From: Thermoplasmata archaeon
GTDB taxonomy: Archaea; Thermoplasmatota; Thermoplasmata; SG8-5; JAGLSY01
NCBI GenBank assembly: GCA_023135545.1
Contig: JAGLSY010000240.1
Span: 1-5,522 of the forward strand
Length of the DNA: 5,522 nucleotides
Direction of reading: 5' to 3'
Shown here: piece by piece, positions 1-5,522 of the stretch
How positions within the stretch are numbered: position 1 is the first letter of the stretch
How the letters are laid out: every line of letters starts with the position of its first letter
Program-made: the position numbers and the translations under genes
The notes under the pieces: model-generated
What the model saw: the letters and a program-made list of their open reading frames with translations, nothing else
Database searches by the model: none
Told to the model about the DNA's origin: nothing

Positions 1-3000
1 GCCCCGGCCATGGTGCTGGACCAGTATGTTGCCCCGCCGTCGAACTCCTCAACACTGTCCACAGGCAGCCCGAATAGAGCATCGTTCATTGTCTGGGTGG
101 TGTTGAATGATGTGTATCCGACAAAGTTCCAGCCGGCCCTGAGGTTTATGGAGGTGGATGTCCTGACGCTACCAGCAACCACCATGTTATCGTTGCCGGT
201 CATGTTGACCCAGATGGCCATGGTGTGGTCCAATAAGTCGAGGTCGTCCAGTATGTCCGGCCTTGCAGTGGAGTTGGTCTTCCAGTGGTCTGCAATGTCA
301 GAGGCATCATACCACTGCACGTAGTTCCAGTCCAGGGTTTGAAGCACCACCGCTATGTTGGTGTCTGCCATGTCAACAGGTATCGAAACAAGGTTCCATC
401 CCAGGTTGACTGGCTTCACGTATTTGGCGGCCTTGGCAGGTGATGCGGTCGTGTCCTCAATTCCGGTATCGTCCATGGCCCTGACATAGTAGAAATAAGT
501 GTTCCAGTCCTGGTCCCCGGCATCTATGTCCATGTAGTAGAGGCCTGCCACCTCCTCGGCTATCTGGGTGTAGGCTCCATCAATGGTGGTGGCCCGGTAA
601 ACATTGTAGGAGGCCACATCCGGTGATGATGAGGCATCCCAACTTATGTTGACATTGCCCATTCTCACACCAGTAATGCCATTTGGAATGATTTCCATGT
701 GGTCCACATAGAGGTAATCAACGGACTCGTTTCCCCAACCACCGTCCGTGTCGGTGGCCTGTATATAGACCCTGCTGAAGCCAGCTATCGGAATGTCCGA
801 TGATTTTATCGAATCCACGGTGTCAGTCGTCAGGAATTCAATATTGCTCGGGAAGGGGAAATACGTCACACCGTCAAAGGAATACTCGAAGAGCCAGTTA
901 TCGATTTCCATGCTGCCGGAGGTGCTGGCCTCCACATTGAAGGTATAGATTTCGGGCTCCAGCCCATCATAGAAATCGAAAGTCCATTCATGCCTTCCAT
1001 AACTTGAGTAAGCCTGAATGGCCAATAGGTCAACGTACAACTGGCCAGTATCCTCGCCCGCGGCCTGATAATCATCTCTGAACCCTATATAGACCTCATT
1101 GGTGGTTGCGTTCATGTAATGGTCGGCATCAAGGTCGTACACAGATCTGTATGCCAGACTGTCCTTTGAAACATCCACGCCGGTGTCATCAAAGACCTTG
1201 GATGTGAAATTGTAGGCAAATATGCTTATCTGGTCTGTGGGGTCGCCGCTGTCAAAGTACCACGCTCCCCTGAATTGGATATTGAAGACACCATAAACAT
1301 ACTGGGGGAAGGTACAGTTGTAATAGAGGTCCAGTGACCTGACATTCTCCGAATAGCTCACATTCTGGCTGTCTATGCTCAGAGTACCTTTTGCCTCGCC
1401 GCCAATTGTCAGATCATCCAGATATCTTATCCTGACCTCGTTGGTGGGGCTGACAAACAGGAGACTGGGAACAGTGAAAGTGGTGAGCTGGGCAGGTGAG
1501 CCCTTGAATACATCCTGTCCGATATCCATGAAGGCCATGCCAATCCAATCGTACATCCAAATACTTACCTGGTCTGCGACATCTGCATCTGTGTAGTTGG
1601 CAAGAATCGCAACATCAATGTCGGCCGTGGGTGTGCTAACGAAGGTGAAGTTGTAATAAAGGTCCAGTGATTCGAAGGACTCGTCCACGCTGGCATTTAT
1701 GTAATCTATACACAGGAATCCGTCATTCTCTCCACTGGCCTGCGTGTCATCCAGCAGGCGCACCCGGACTTCTCCTCCCGGGCCGACGAAGTTGTTGGGT
1801 ATTCCGAGGATGTCGGTGTATTGAGCAGGAGAGCCCTTGAATACATCCTGTCCGATGTCCAGCCAGATTGGTATTATCCAATCATACATCCATATGCTGA
1901 TCTGGTCTGCCGCATCGGCATCAGTGTAGTTGGCGAGAATTGAAACATCAATTGTGCCGGCTGGCGGGGTGCTGAAGGTGCAGGTGTAGTAGAGGTCCAG
2001 TGTTTCGAAGGTCGAATCCACACTTACATTTTGATAGTCAATACTCAGCATTCCCACGGCCTCGCCGTTGGCCCTTGAATCATCGGCATACCTGATGAGG
2101 ACCTGGCCCCCGGGACTGACATAACTATTGGCCACACCGTTGAGGTTGGTCAACTGCTCTGGCGAGCCCTTGAATACATCCTGTCCGGTGTCCACCCAGA
2201 TAGGTATTACCCAATCATAGAGCCATATGCTTATCTGGTCTGCTGCATCAGCGTCCGAATAATTGGCCAGTATGGCAATGTCGAAGGTTCCGGTTGGAAC
2301 TGTGGCAAAGGTGAATGAGTAATCAAGCTCTATAGCCTGCTTGGTCGCTTGATAATTGAACTCGGTCCAAATTTCGGAAACACCATCGACGGTTTGGGTA
2401 TCGGCAAATGTACCGCTGTTCAAAACCCCGTAGGTTATTGCTGGCTCTGCCATAGTAACCACTGTCTCGGAGTTCAATACCGATTCCTCGGTCCACTTCT
2501 CCTCCATGCCATCGGCTACTTGCACATCTGCAAAGGTACCTTCTGCCAGAGTACCATATGTAATTGTCGGCTCCGCGCCCGGGACCACATTTTCCACCAG
2601 GCCAACAGTTTCCTCATCCCATTCTTGGTAGGTCCCATCGACAATCTGGGTGTCGGTGTAGACTCCCGCGAGCAGGCTGCCATATGTGATTGCTGGCTCT
2701 GCCTGGGTAACTACAGTTTCTCCGCTTGCGACCAGTTCCTCCTGCCACCTCTCATGAATGTTATTGGCTGTTTGCGTATCTGTGTAAGTGCCGCCCATCA
2801 GCGTTCCATCGATGACGACTGGCTCGTTCTGGGGTGGCCATCTTCCGAGATAGGAGGCCAACTCACCTTGTGATTGATACGTATCATCTGACACATGGGT
2901 CGCTGTGCAATCGTTCACAACCGGCCCGGCCCAGCCCCAGTCGCTTGTTGCCACATAGGAGGTTTCAGATAGTGCGGCTGTTGTGTTCTCGGGAGGTGCC

Positions 3001-5522
3001 GGCGGTGTGATGTCTATCGAAACATCGTCGATGTACCAGCCATTGGGCGCGTTCATGCCGCCCCAGCCGAACTGACCGAGGTCGAACCAGAACCCTATCC
3101 TGACCACATGGCCAGTATAGGCGTCAAGGTTCACGGAGTGATGGAGCCACGTCCTCGGCATGACCATGTTATCCAATGTATCAACTGTCTGCCAGTCTCC
3201 CCCATCAACACTTACCTGAATTTGGCGCATGTTCCACCAAGTATCACCGTCGTACCATTGTTCGAATCCCAATCCGGCAACAGATGCGGTCGTCAGGTCT
3301 ATTGGCGGCGAAGCCAGCATACCGAAGTTTCTGGCACCGCCGGTGTCATGGTCTCCGCTCAGGTCTTGGCCATACCACTGGCTCCAGTCACCGCTGTTGC
3401 TGAGGTTCCAGGGGGGTGCGGCAATATCCCCAGCATCAACCCTGTGCCACAGGCCGTAGGTGTCCCAGGAGCTTATCCCGGGTACTAGCCCCAATTCCAT
3501 GTCATCTGACCAGGGGGCATTGAAAGGCACGGTTGTCCGTATGTAAACATCATCCCCGATGGTTGGGTTGTTGGTGGAGTTGGCTGTTATCATGTTTATA
3601 TCCTCGTCTCCAGCCACAGCCGCCGCTCCTATGTAAACGCGAGCCGTTATGTTGATGTATTCGCCGGGAACAACACCTGCAGGAAGCACTGTTCCAGTGT
3701 CTGGCAAGATTCCAGGGTCACCATTTGTGTCGACAAGGGGTATAGTATTTGTCTCGTCCCAGAATTCCACGGCCCAGCCATGGAAGCCGCCCGAGAAGTC
3801 CAGGTCATAAGTATCCATGTTGGAGCCGATATTCCTGACACTCAGGGTGTAATTGACAATATCACTGGCATATCCATATCCGTCCTGGTCCTCATAGATA
3901 GAAACACCATCCAAGGGGGTAAGCCAGTTCAGAATCCGCCACATCAGCAAATCCCGGTCGGCGCTGTCGTTCACGCCTGCGAAATCAAAGCCAGAGTAAA
4001 CGAGCCTGTAACTGCCCTCATCGGCATTGAGCATGCTCCACTGGCCAGGGAAGGCCGCGATGTCAAAACAAGGCTGAGCCGAGTCCAGAAGATTAAAGGT
4101 TGCGGAATTTCCGCCGAGGCTAAGGCACTGGTCTCCGAAGGGGGGGTATGTTTTTACAATCATTCCGTCTCCGATGGGATTACCAAGTTGACCATTCTGG
4201 TCTTGCTCACCGAACCAGCTTCCAAGGACATTGGAATCAAGATATTCCTCATGCCATGATATCCACGGTTCGGGGCCCCACTGCGCCTCATCTGAAGCGT
4301 ACTGGCTTGACAGATAGAACCTTCCGCCCCCATTCAGATAATTTTCAAGTAACGTCCTGTCATCGGGGTTAAGGGTATCTCCAACTCCCCACCCAAAGCC
4401 ATTCGAGTTGCCGGTGAACCATATCACCGCGCCATGGTCCTGAAGGACCGACAGTGGCGGTGTTCCGTACAGAGTCCTGTTCCAGATATTATAGGAGTAG
4501 CCGTTGGCCACAAGTGAATTGATGTACCATAATTCTGAATCCAAAACCTTGTCATCGTCCACAAGGAGAATGTCTCCGTAGACCTGGGTCTCCAGCGGAA
4601 CCGTCAAGAATTGAGAGCCATCATTTGTCGAGGTCGCCGTTATAAATGAAATATCCATATCCCCGGGCAGTGCCAACGGGTCAATAAGCACTCTTGCTAC
4701 AATGTCCACAGAATCATACGGGTCGATGTTACCCGTATTAGCAATTGGGATTGTATTTGTTTCGTCATAGAAAGTGATGGGCCAGGTAGGTGCTCCGATT
4801 CCTGTCAGGTCAAAGCTGTCCACGCTGTTGCCGATGTTCTTCACGGTTAAAGAATAATTCACCTCGATGCCGGGCATGTTATAATCCATTTGGTGCGGGT
4901 ATATGGAAACACCATCAATGGGCATGAGCCAATTAAGAATCCTATCCATCAAATCATCCCTGACCACGCTGTTGTTCACATCCGCAAAATCAAAGCCAGA
5001 GTAGAAAAGCCTGTACGCGTAATGCTCTAGACTAACAGCTGTATTGTTAATCCCAGCTAAAGTAATGTTTTCGGCTGGGTTCGCCATCATTATAGGATCA
5101 TGTGTGGATATCCTGCCATCAAGCCCTGGGCAGTAACTTCCGATATGAGTCTGCATCAAGGGCAAGCCATTGGTGACTGGATTGGTTGGTTTACTGAATA
5201 TGGTATTCGCGCCGAACTGCGAGTTCTCATAAGTTACATCAAAATAATGCTCGTACCAGTCATCGAAGCCGTTCCAGTTGTATGCATCCTGGCCCAGGCC
5301 GGTTGATGACATATACAGCTTGCCGCCGTTGCTCAAGTAAGCCTCCAGGTTATCCCTGTCAATGCGGCCCAATGTGGCTTGGTCCCATGCATCATTACCA
5401 GTGAACCATATTACAGCCAGATGGGTTTCAAGAGCATTTAGGTCAGGCGAACCATTGACAATGACATTCCATACGTCATATTGATATCCGAGGCTGTCCA
5501 GCGAATTGGTGTACCACAATTC
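1..5522 (-). CDS. Giant multidomain secreted surface protein, partial at both ends
   Basis: One minus-strand frame (lowest base of each codon at a multiple of 3) stays open from 5522 to 3, giving 1840 codons without a stop. Start, signal peptide and C-terminus lie outside the window; bases 2-1 begin the next codon. Domains in order: two amidotransferase-like plus NEW3-like modules (residues 1-668), MAM-like jelly-roll (669-839), linker (840-899), 42-residue repeats (900-1057), 111-residue repeats (1058-1506), jelly-roll (1507-1613), fibronectin III (1614-1705) and a GWNLVSIP-type tail (1706-1840). About 27 N-X-S/T sequons by hand count, very few cysteines and an acidic, Asn/Asp/Thr-rich composition point to an exported glycoprotein. 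No catalytic motif or membrane segment is visible. Arginine is mainly AGG/AGA and ATA is frequent, which fits an archaeon. The frame and the modular, surface-type character are seen directly; a structural or adhesive role is inferred. It could also be the C-terminal part of a secreted peptidase. Confidence 0.95.
3..407 (-). other. GWNLVSIP/GWNFVGY tail domain (residues 1706-1840, C-terminally cut)
   Basis: Starts NLGWNLVSIPVDMADTNIAV, continues with DWNYVQWYDASDIADHWKTN and AIWVNMTGND, and has a second half starting NLRAGWNFVGYTSFNTTQTM (from 1793). The two halves share the 'NL..GWN.V' start, so it is internally duplicated. This domain typically closes large secreted proteins of Thermoplasmatota-like archaea, often after fibronectin III domains. 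It reaches the window edge at ATYWSSTMAG, so its end, and any membrane anchor or sorting signal after it, lies below position 1. Confidence 0.7.
408..683 (-). other. Fibronectin type III domain (residues 1614-1705)
   Basis: About 92 residues with the usual strand landmarks: VNISWDASSSPDVASYNVYR, GAYTQIAEEVAGLYYMDID, and TYFYYVRAMDDTGIEDTTAS. The 'v.isWd.s...dv..YnvYR....g.y..ia' and 'Y.YyVrA.D..G.es..S' strands are clear. It acts as a rigid spacer between the jelly-roll and the C-terminal-type domain. This is the most confident family assignment in the window. Confidence 0.88.
684..1004 (-). other. Jelly-roll domain ending DYLYVDHMEI (residues 1507-1613)
   Basis: Runs from SYGRHEWTFDF through YTFNVEASTSGSMEIDNWLF, FEYSFDGVTYFPFP and SRVYIQATDTDGGWGNESVD to YLYVDHMEIIP. 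The pattern 'h.WtF.v...y.f.vea....sed.f.f.ySt.g..y', then 'vyir..DtD...g..s.d.lyvDhm.i', belongs from memory to a beta-sandwich module common in large archaeal secreted proteins, usually preceded by a 'G.y.DTQ..D' lead-in. Here that lead-in is not adjacent: the DTQ-type units lie more than 400 residues earlier, before the 111-residue array. Carbohydrate or surface binding is plausible but not shown. Confidence 0.65.
1005..1352 (-). repeat. Divergent fourth repeat (residues 1391-1506, 116 residues)
   Basis: Recognisable as the same family from SLDLYYNCTF, the DQISIFAYNF strand (DQISIWxYDW in the others), GVDVSKDSL (from 1448) in place of GQDVFKGSP, NEVYIGFRDD and GQLYVDLLAIQAY. LDLYY still falls 333 bases after that of unit 3, but the GVDVSKDSL motif is shifted by two residues and the unit is longer overall. 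It is probably the oldest unit of the array, not involved in the recent copying that made units 1 to 3. Confidence 0.75.
1353..1685 (-). repeat. 111-residue beta repeat, unit 3 (residues 1280-1390)
   Basis: Starts DESFESLDLYYNFTF, then IDVAILANYTDADVADQVSI, WMYDW, GQDVFKGSP (1335-1343), VSPTNEVRIRYLDD and LSIDSQNVSY. It keeps the exact 111-residue length. It departs most from units 1 and 2 just after WMYDW (IGMAFMD instead of IPIWxD) and in the loop after GQDVFKGSP (TTFTVPSLLF). Confidence 0.88.
1498..2186 (-). repeat. Identical 23-base blocks in the three 111-residue repeats
   Basis: The same 23 bases occur at 1498-1520, 1831-1853 and 2164-2186, exactly 333 bases apart. The first two extend to 26 identical bases. 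The block encodes GQDVFKGS with identical codons in all three units, including every third position, while neighbouring conserved protein segments such as DQISIW use different codons in different units. The likely cause is recent duplication or gene conversion; strong codon constraint is less likely. Confidence 0.9.
1686..2018 (-). repeat. 111-residue beta repeat, unit 2 (residues 1169-1279)
   Basis: The middle unit, starting DSTFETLDLYYTCTF, then IDVSILANYTDADAADQISI, WMYDW, GQDVFKGSP (1224-1232), VGPGGEVRVRLLDD and LCIDYINASV. Each landmark lies exactly 333 bases from that of unit 1 and unit 3, with no insertion or deletion between them. It carries two of the protein's rare cysteines (in YTCTF and FLCIDY). 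Confidence 0.88.
2019..2351 (-). repeat. 111-residue beta repeat, unit 1 (residues 1058-1168)
   Basis: First of three units of exactly 111 residues. Landmarks are ELDYSFTF, FDIAILANYSDADAADQISI, WLYDW, GQDVFKGSP (1113-1121), VSPGGQVLIRYADD and LSIDYQNVSV. The alternating-strand pattern and the closing 'G.v.IDY..V' strand resemble jelly-roll domains of archaeal surface proteins ('g.v.vRv.d...g....l.IDY..v'). The acidic DADAADQ loop could bind a cation, but this is speculation. Its first strand is the least like units 2 and 3, as expected where the preceding 42-residue block joins. Confidence 0.85.
2352..2825 (-). repeat. Tandem 42-residue repeats, three full and one running into the next block (residues 900-1057)
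   Basis: Units begin at residues 900, 942, 984 and 1026, exactly 42 residues (126 bases) apart. Starts read EPVVIDGTLMGGTYTDTQ, EPAITYGSLLAGVYTDTQ, EPTITYGTLAEGTFADVQ and EPAITYGVLNSGTFADTQ. The consensus is EPxITYGxLxxGxxxDxQxxDGxxExWxEE followed by a Val-containing tail. The fourth unit does not finish its tail; it runs into the first 111-residue repeat through IWTEFNYQATKQAIELDYSF. From memory, the 'G.y.DTQ..D..ye...E' motif is the lead-in strand of jelly-roll domains in archaeal surface proteins, so these units look like stacked lead-ins without their bodies. DNA identity between units is moderate, indicating older duplications than in the next block. Confidence 0.85.
2826..3005 (-). other. 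Unrecognised linker (residues 840-899)
   Basis: This stretch of 60 residues starts with a proline-rich PPAPPENTT and continues through TSDWGWAGPVVNDCTATH, VSDDTYQSQGELASY and LGRWPPQN. I do not recognise a domain. The DDTYQSQ segment faintly resembles the strands around it. It may be a flexible joint between the MAM-like domain and the repeat arrays, bounded by Pro-rich ends, or a degenerate piece of jelly-roll. One of the few cysteines of the protein lies here. Confidence 0.5.
3006..3518 (-). other. MAM-like (concanavalin-type) jelly-roll domain (residues 669-839)
   Basis: About 170 residues, starting APWSDDMELG and ending NGWYIDDVSIDIT. Visible features are the opening 'DDME' strand, GLWHRVDAG, GDWSQWYGQD, an ARNFGMLASPPIDLT strand, GLGFEQWYD, IQVSVDGGDWQTVDTL, and the final VVRIGFWFD...WYIDDVSID. 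This order matches MAM or immune-inhibitor-A-associated jelly-rolls in secreted peptidases and surface proteins, where the last strand is usually 'gWyIDDv.i'. Such domains serve protein or glycan contacts and are not catalytic. Its presence raises the possibility of a peptidase domain further upstream, which cannot be checked here. An alternative is another LamG/ConA-like family. Confidence 0.7.
3519..3914 (-). other. NEW3/CARDB-like beta-sandwich, copy 2 (residues 537-668)
   Basis: The second Ig-like spacer, with VNYTLSVRNIGSNMDTYDLD, HGWAVEFWDETNTIPLVDT, PGEYINITARVYI and NMITANSTNN. It aligns with copy 1 (VNYSLTVKNIGNSVDSFDL; ITFYDETNTIPIANT) but is about 18 residues longer, mainly from a DPGILPDTGTVLPAG loop and a longer strand-closing segment. 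The matching DETNTIP motif in both copies supports duplication of the whole amidotransferase-like plus NEW3 pair as one unit. Confidence 0.7.
3915..4577 (-). other. Amidotransferase/ThuA-like domain, copy 2 (residues 316-536, complete)
   Basis: A complete second copy of the N-terminal domain. It opens with GDILLVDDDKVLDSELWYIN (316 onward), repeats AVIWFTGN at 365-372 (329 residues after copy 1) and GGGRFYLSS (398-406), and ends with RLVYSGFDF and ILNWLTP (to 536). Relative to copy 1 it has small insertions, such as the glycine-rich NSNGFGWGVGD after the AVIWFTGN strand. Ser405-Ser406 again occupy the place where a catalytic Cys would be. The ILLVDDD opening is familiar from non-enzymatic modules of large secreted archaeal and bacterial proteins, including some secreted peptidases. 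Ligand binding is possible, but no specific ligand is suggested by the sequence. Confidence 0.7.
4578..4919 (-). other. NEW3/CARDB-like beta-sandwich, copy 1 (residues 202-315)
   Basis: An Ig-like domain of about 114 residues following DGVSIYP. Its signature is VNYSLTVKNIGNSVDSFDL, then TWPITFYDE, a DPYDSVDIVARVLID strand and a closing ISFITATSTNDG. This is the usual layout of NEW3/CARDB domains: a 'vtvkNtGn..D.ydL' strand, a Trp-containing strand, a 'pg.s..v.v.v..P' strand and a 'tatS' strand. In other proteins such domains act as spacers or in adhesion and carbohydrate binding. It follows the amidotransferase-like domain directly and leads straight into the second copy of the pair. Confidence 0.7.
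4920..5522 (-). other. Amidotransferase/ThuA-like domain, copy 1 (residues 1-201, N-terminally cut)
   Basis: An alpha/beta domain that begins inside the copy at ELWYTNSLDSLGYQYDVWNV. It shows the strand-turn AVIWFTGN (36-43), then a helix and strand ending GGKLYMSS (about 66-73), and closes with RLFYSGFDF and ILNWLMP (195-201). This pattern resembles the class I glutamine amidotransferase-like fold found as a non-catalytic module in secreted proteins. The nucleophile-elbow position holds Ser-Ser (72-73) instead of Cys, so amidotransferase activity is not expected. By comparison with copy 2, about 14 residues, including a DILLVDDD strand, lie beyond the window edge. The fold assignment rests on pattern recognition, with no search behind it. 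Confidence 0.65.

Noticed and set aside
10..324. A 104-codon plus-strand ORF near the window edge
   Set aside because: Antisense to the GWNLVSIP/GWNFVGY tail domain, whose two homologous halves prove the minus-strand frame.
866..1075. Minus-strand ORFs of 69 codons here and 64 codons at 3647-3841
   Set aside because: Both are out of frame with the giant reading frame and overlap well-recognised domains in it; they are same-strand shadows.
1353..2825. Regular repeats that could suggest a CRISPR array or minisatellite
   Set aside because: Periods are 126 and 333 bases, both multiples of three, repeats differ mostly by substitutions that keep the protein pattern, and there are no short identical repeats with unique spacers.
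2349..2873. A 174-codon plus-strand ORF, the longest closed ORF in the window
   Set aside because: It is antisense to the 42-residue repeats. Its own repetitive appearance (recurring Cys/Leu/His-rich segments) is a mirror of the repeat on the other strand, and it lacks any recognisable domain.
3108..3488. Plus-strand ORFs in two frames within this stretch (up to 126 codons)
   Set aside because: They overlap each other and are antisense to the MAM-like domain; composition is unlike a real protein and no ribosome binding site stands out.
4140..4146. Runs of seven G (here) and six G (3411-3416) as possible frameshift or sequencing-error sites
   Set aside because: The same frame encodes recognisable domain sequence on both sides of each run, so no frameshift is needed or seen.
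3780..4259. A 159-codon plus-strand ORF
   Set aside because: It lies antisense to the second amidotransferase-like and NEW3-like domains, which are clearly coding on the minus strand and conserved with copy 1; no domain is recognisable in the plus-strand product.
1..5522. Promoters, terminators, tRNA or other RNA genes inside the window
   Set aside because: The sequence is coding throughout with no intergenic gap; I saw no tRNA-like or other RNA-gene signature.

Overview
The whole window is the inside of one very large gene on the minus strand. Read on that strand, the frame whose codons begin at position 5522 and end at position 3 has no stop codon, giving 1840 complete codons. Neither its start (beyond 5522) nor its stop (below position 1) lies in the window, so an ORF list that needs both ends does not report it. 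Residue numbers below count from the window edge: residue 1 is codon 5522-5520 and residue 1840 is codon 5-3. I see no second gene, RNA gene, promoter, terminator, mobile element or CRISPR array.

The product looks like an extracellular, N-glycosylated, all-beta modular surface protein. From its N-terminal side it contains: (1) two copies of a module of about 330 residues, each a glutamine-amidotransferase/ThuA-like alpha/beta domain without a catalytic cysteine, followed by a NEW3/CARDB-like beta-sandwich (5522-3519); (2) a MAM-like jelly-roll ending in WYIDDVSI (3518-3006); (3) an unrecognised linker (3005-2826); (4) short repeats of exactly 42 residues, three complete and a fourth running into the next block (2825-2352); (5) three tandem repeats of exactly 111 residues plus a divergent fourth of 116 (2351-1005); (6) another jelly-roll domain ending in DYLYVDHMEI (1004-684); (7) a fibronectin type III domain (683-408); and (8) a C-terminal-type beta domain with GWNLVSIP and GWNFVGY motifs (407-3), which continues off the window.

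An archaeon is the best guess, probably of the Thermoplasmatota and their uncultured relatives. Arginine is mostly AGG/AGA, ATA is common for isoleucine, cysteine is rare, N-X-S/T sequons are dense, and a fibronectin III domain followed by an 'NLGWNLVSIP ... AGWNFVGY' tail is, from memory, typical of large secreted proteins of that group. A bacterium is not excluded.

The parts probably act as a stalk or adhesive array at the cell surface. Nothing in the window shows an enzymatic active site. A protease or other catalytic domain could lie upstream, since NEW3-, MAM- and fibronectin-type modules often follow secreted peptidases, but that part is not visible. The most notable features are the two levels of exact in-frame repeat expansion and the size of the reading frame.
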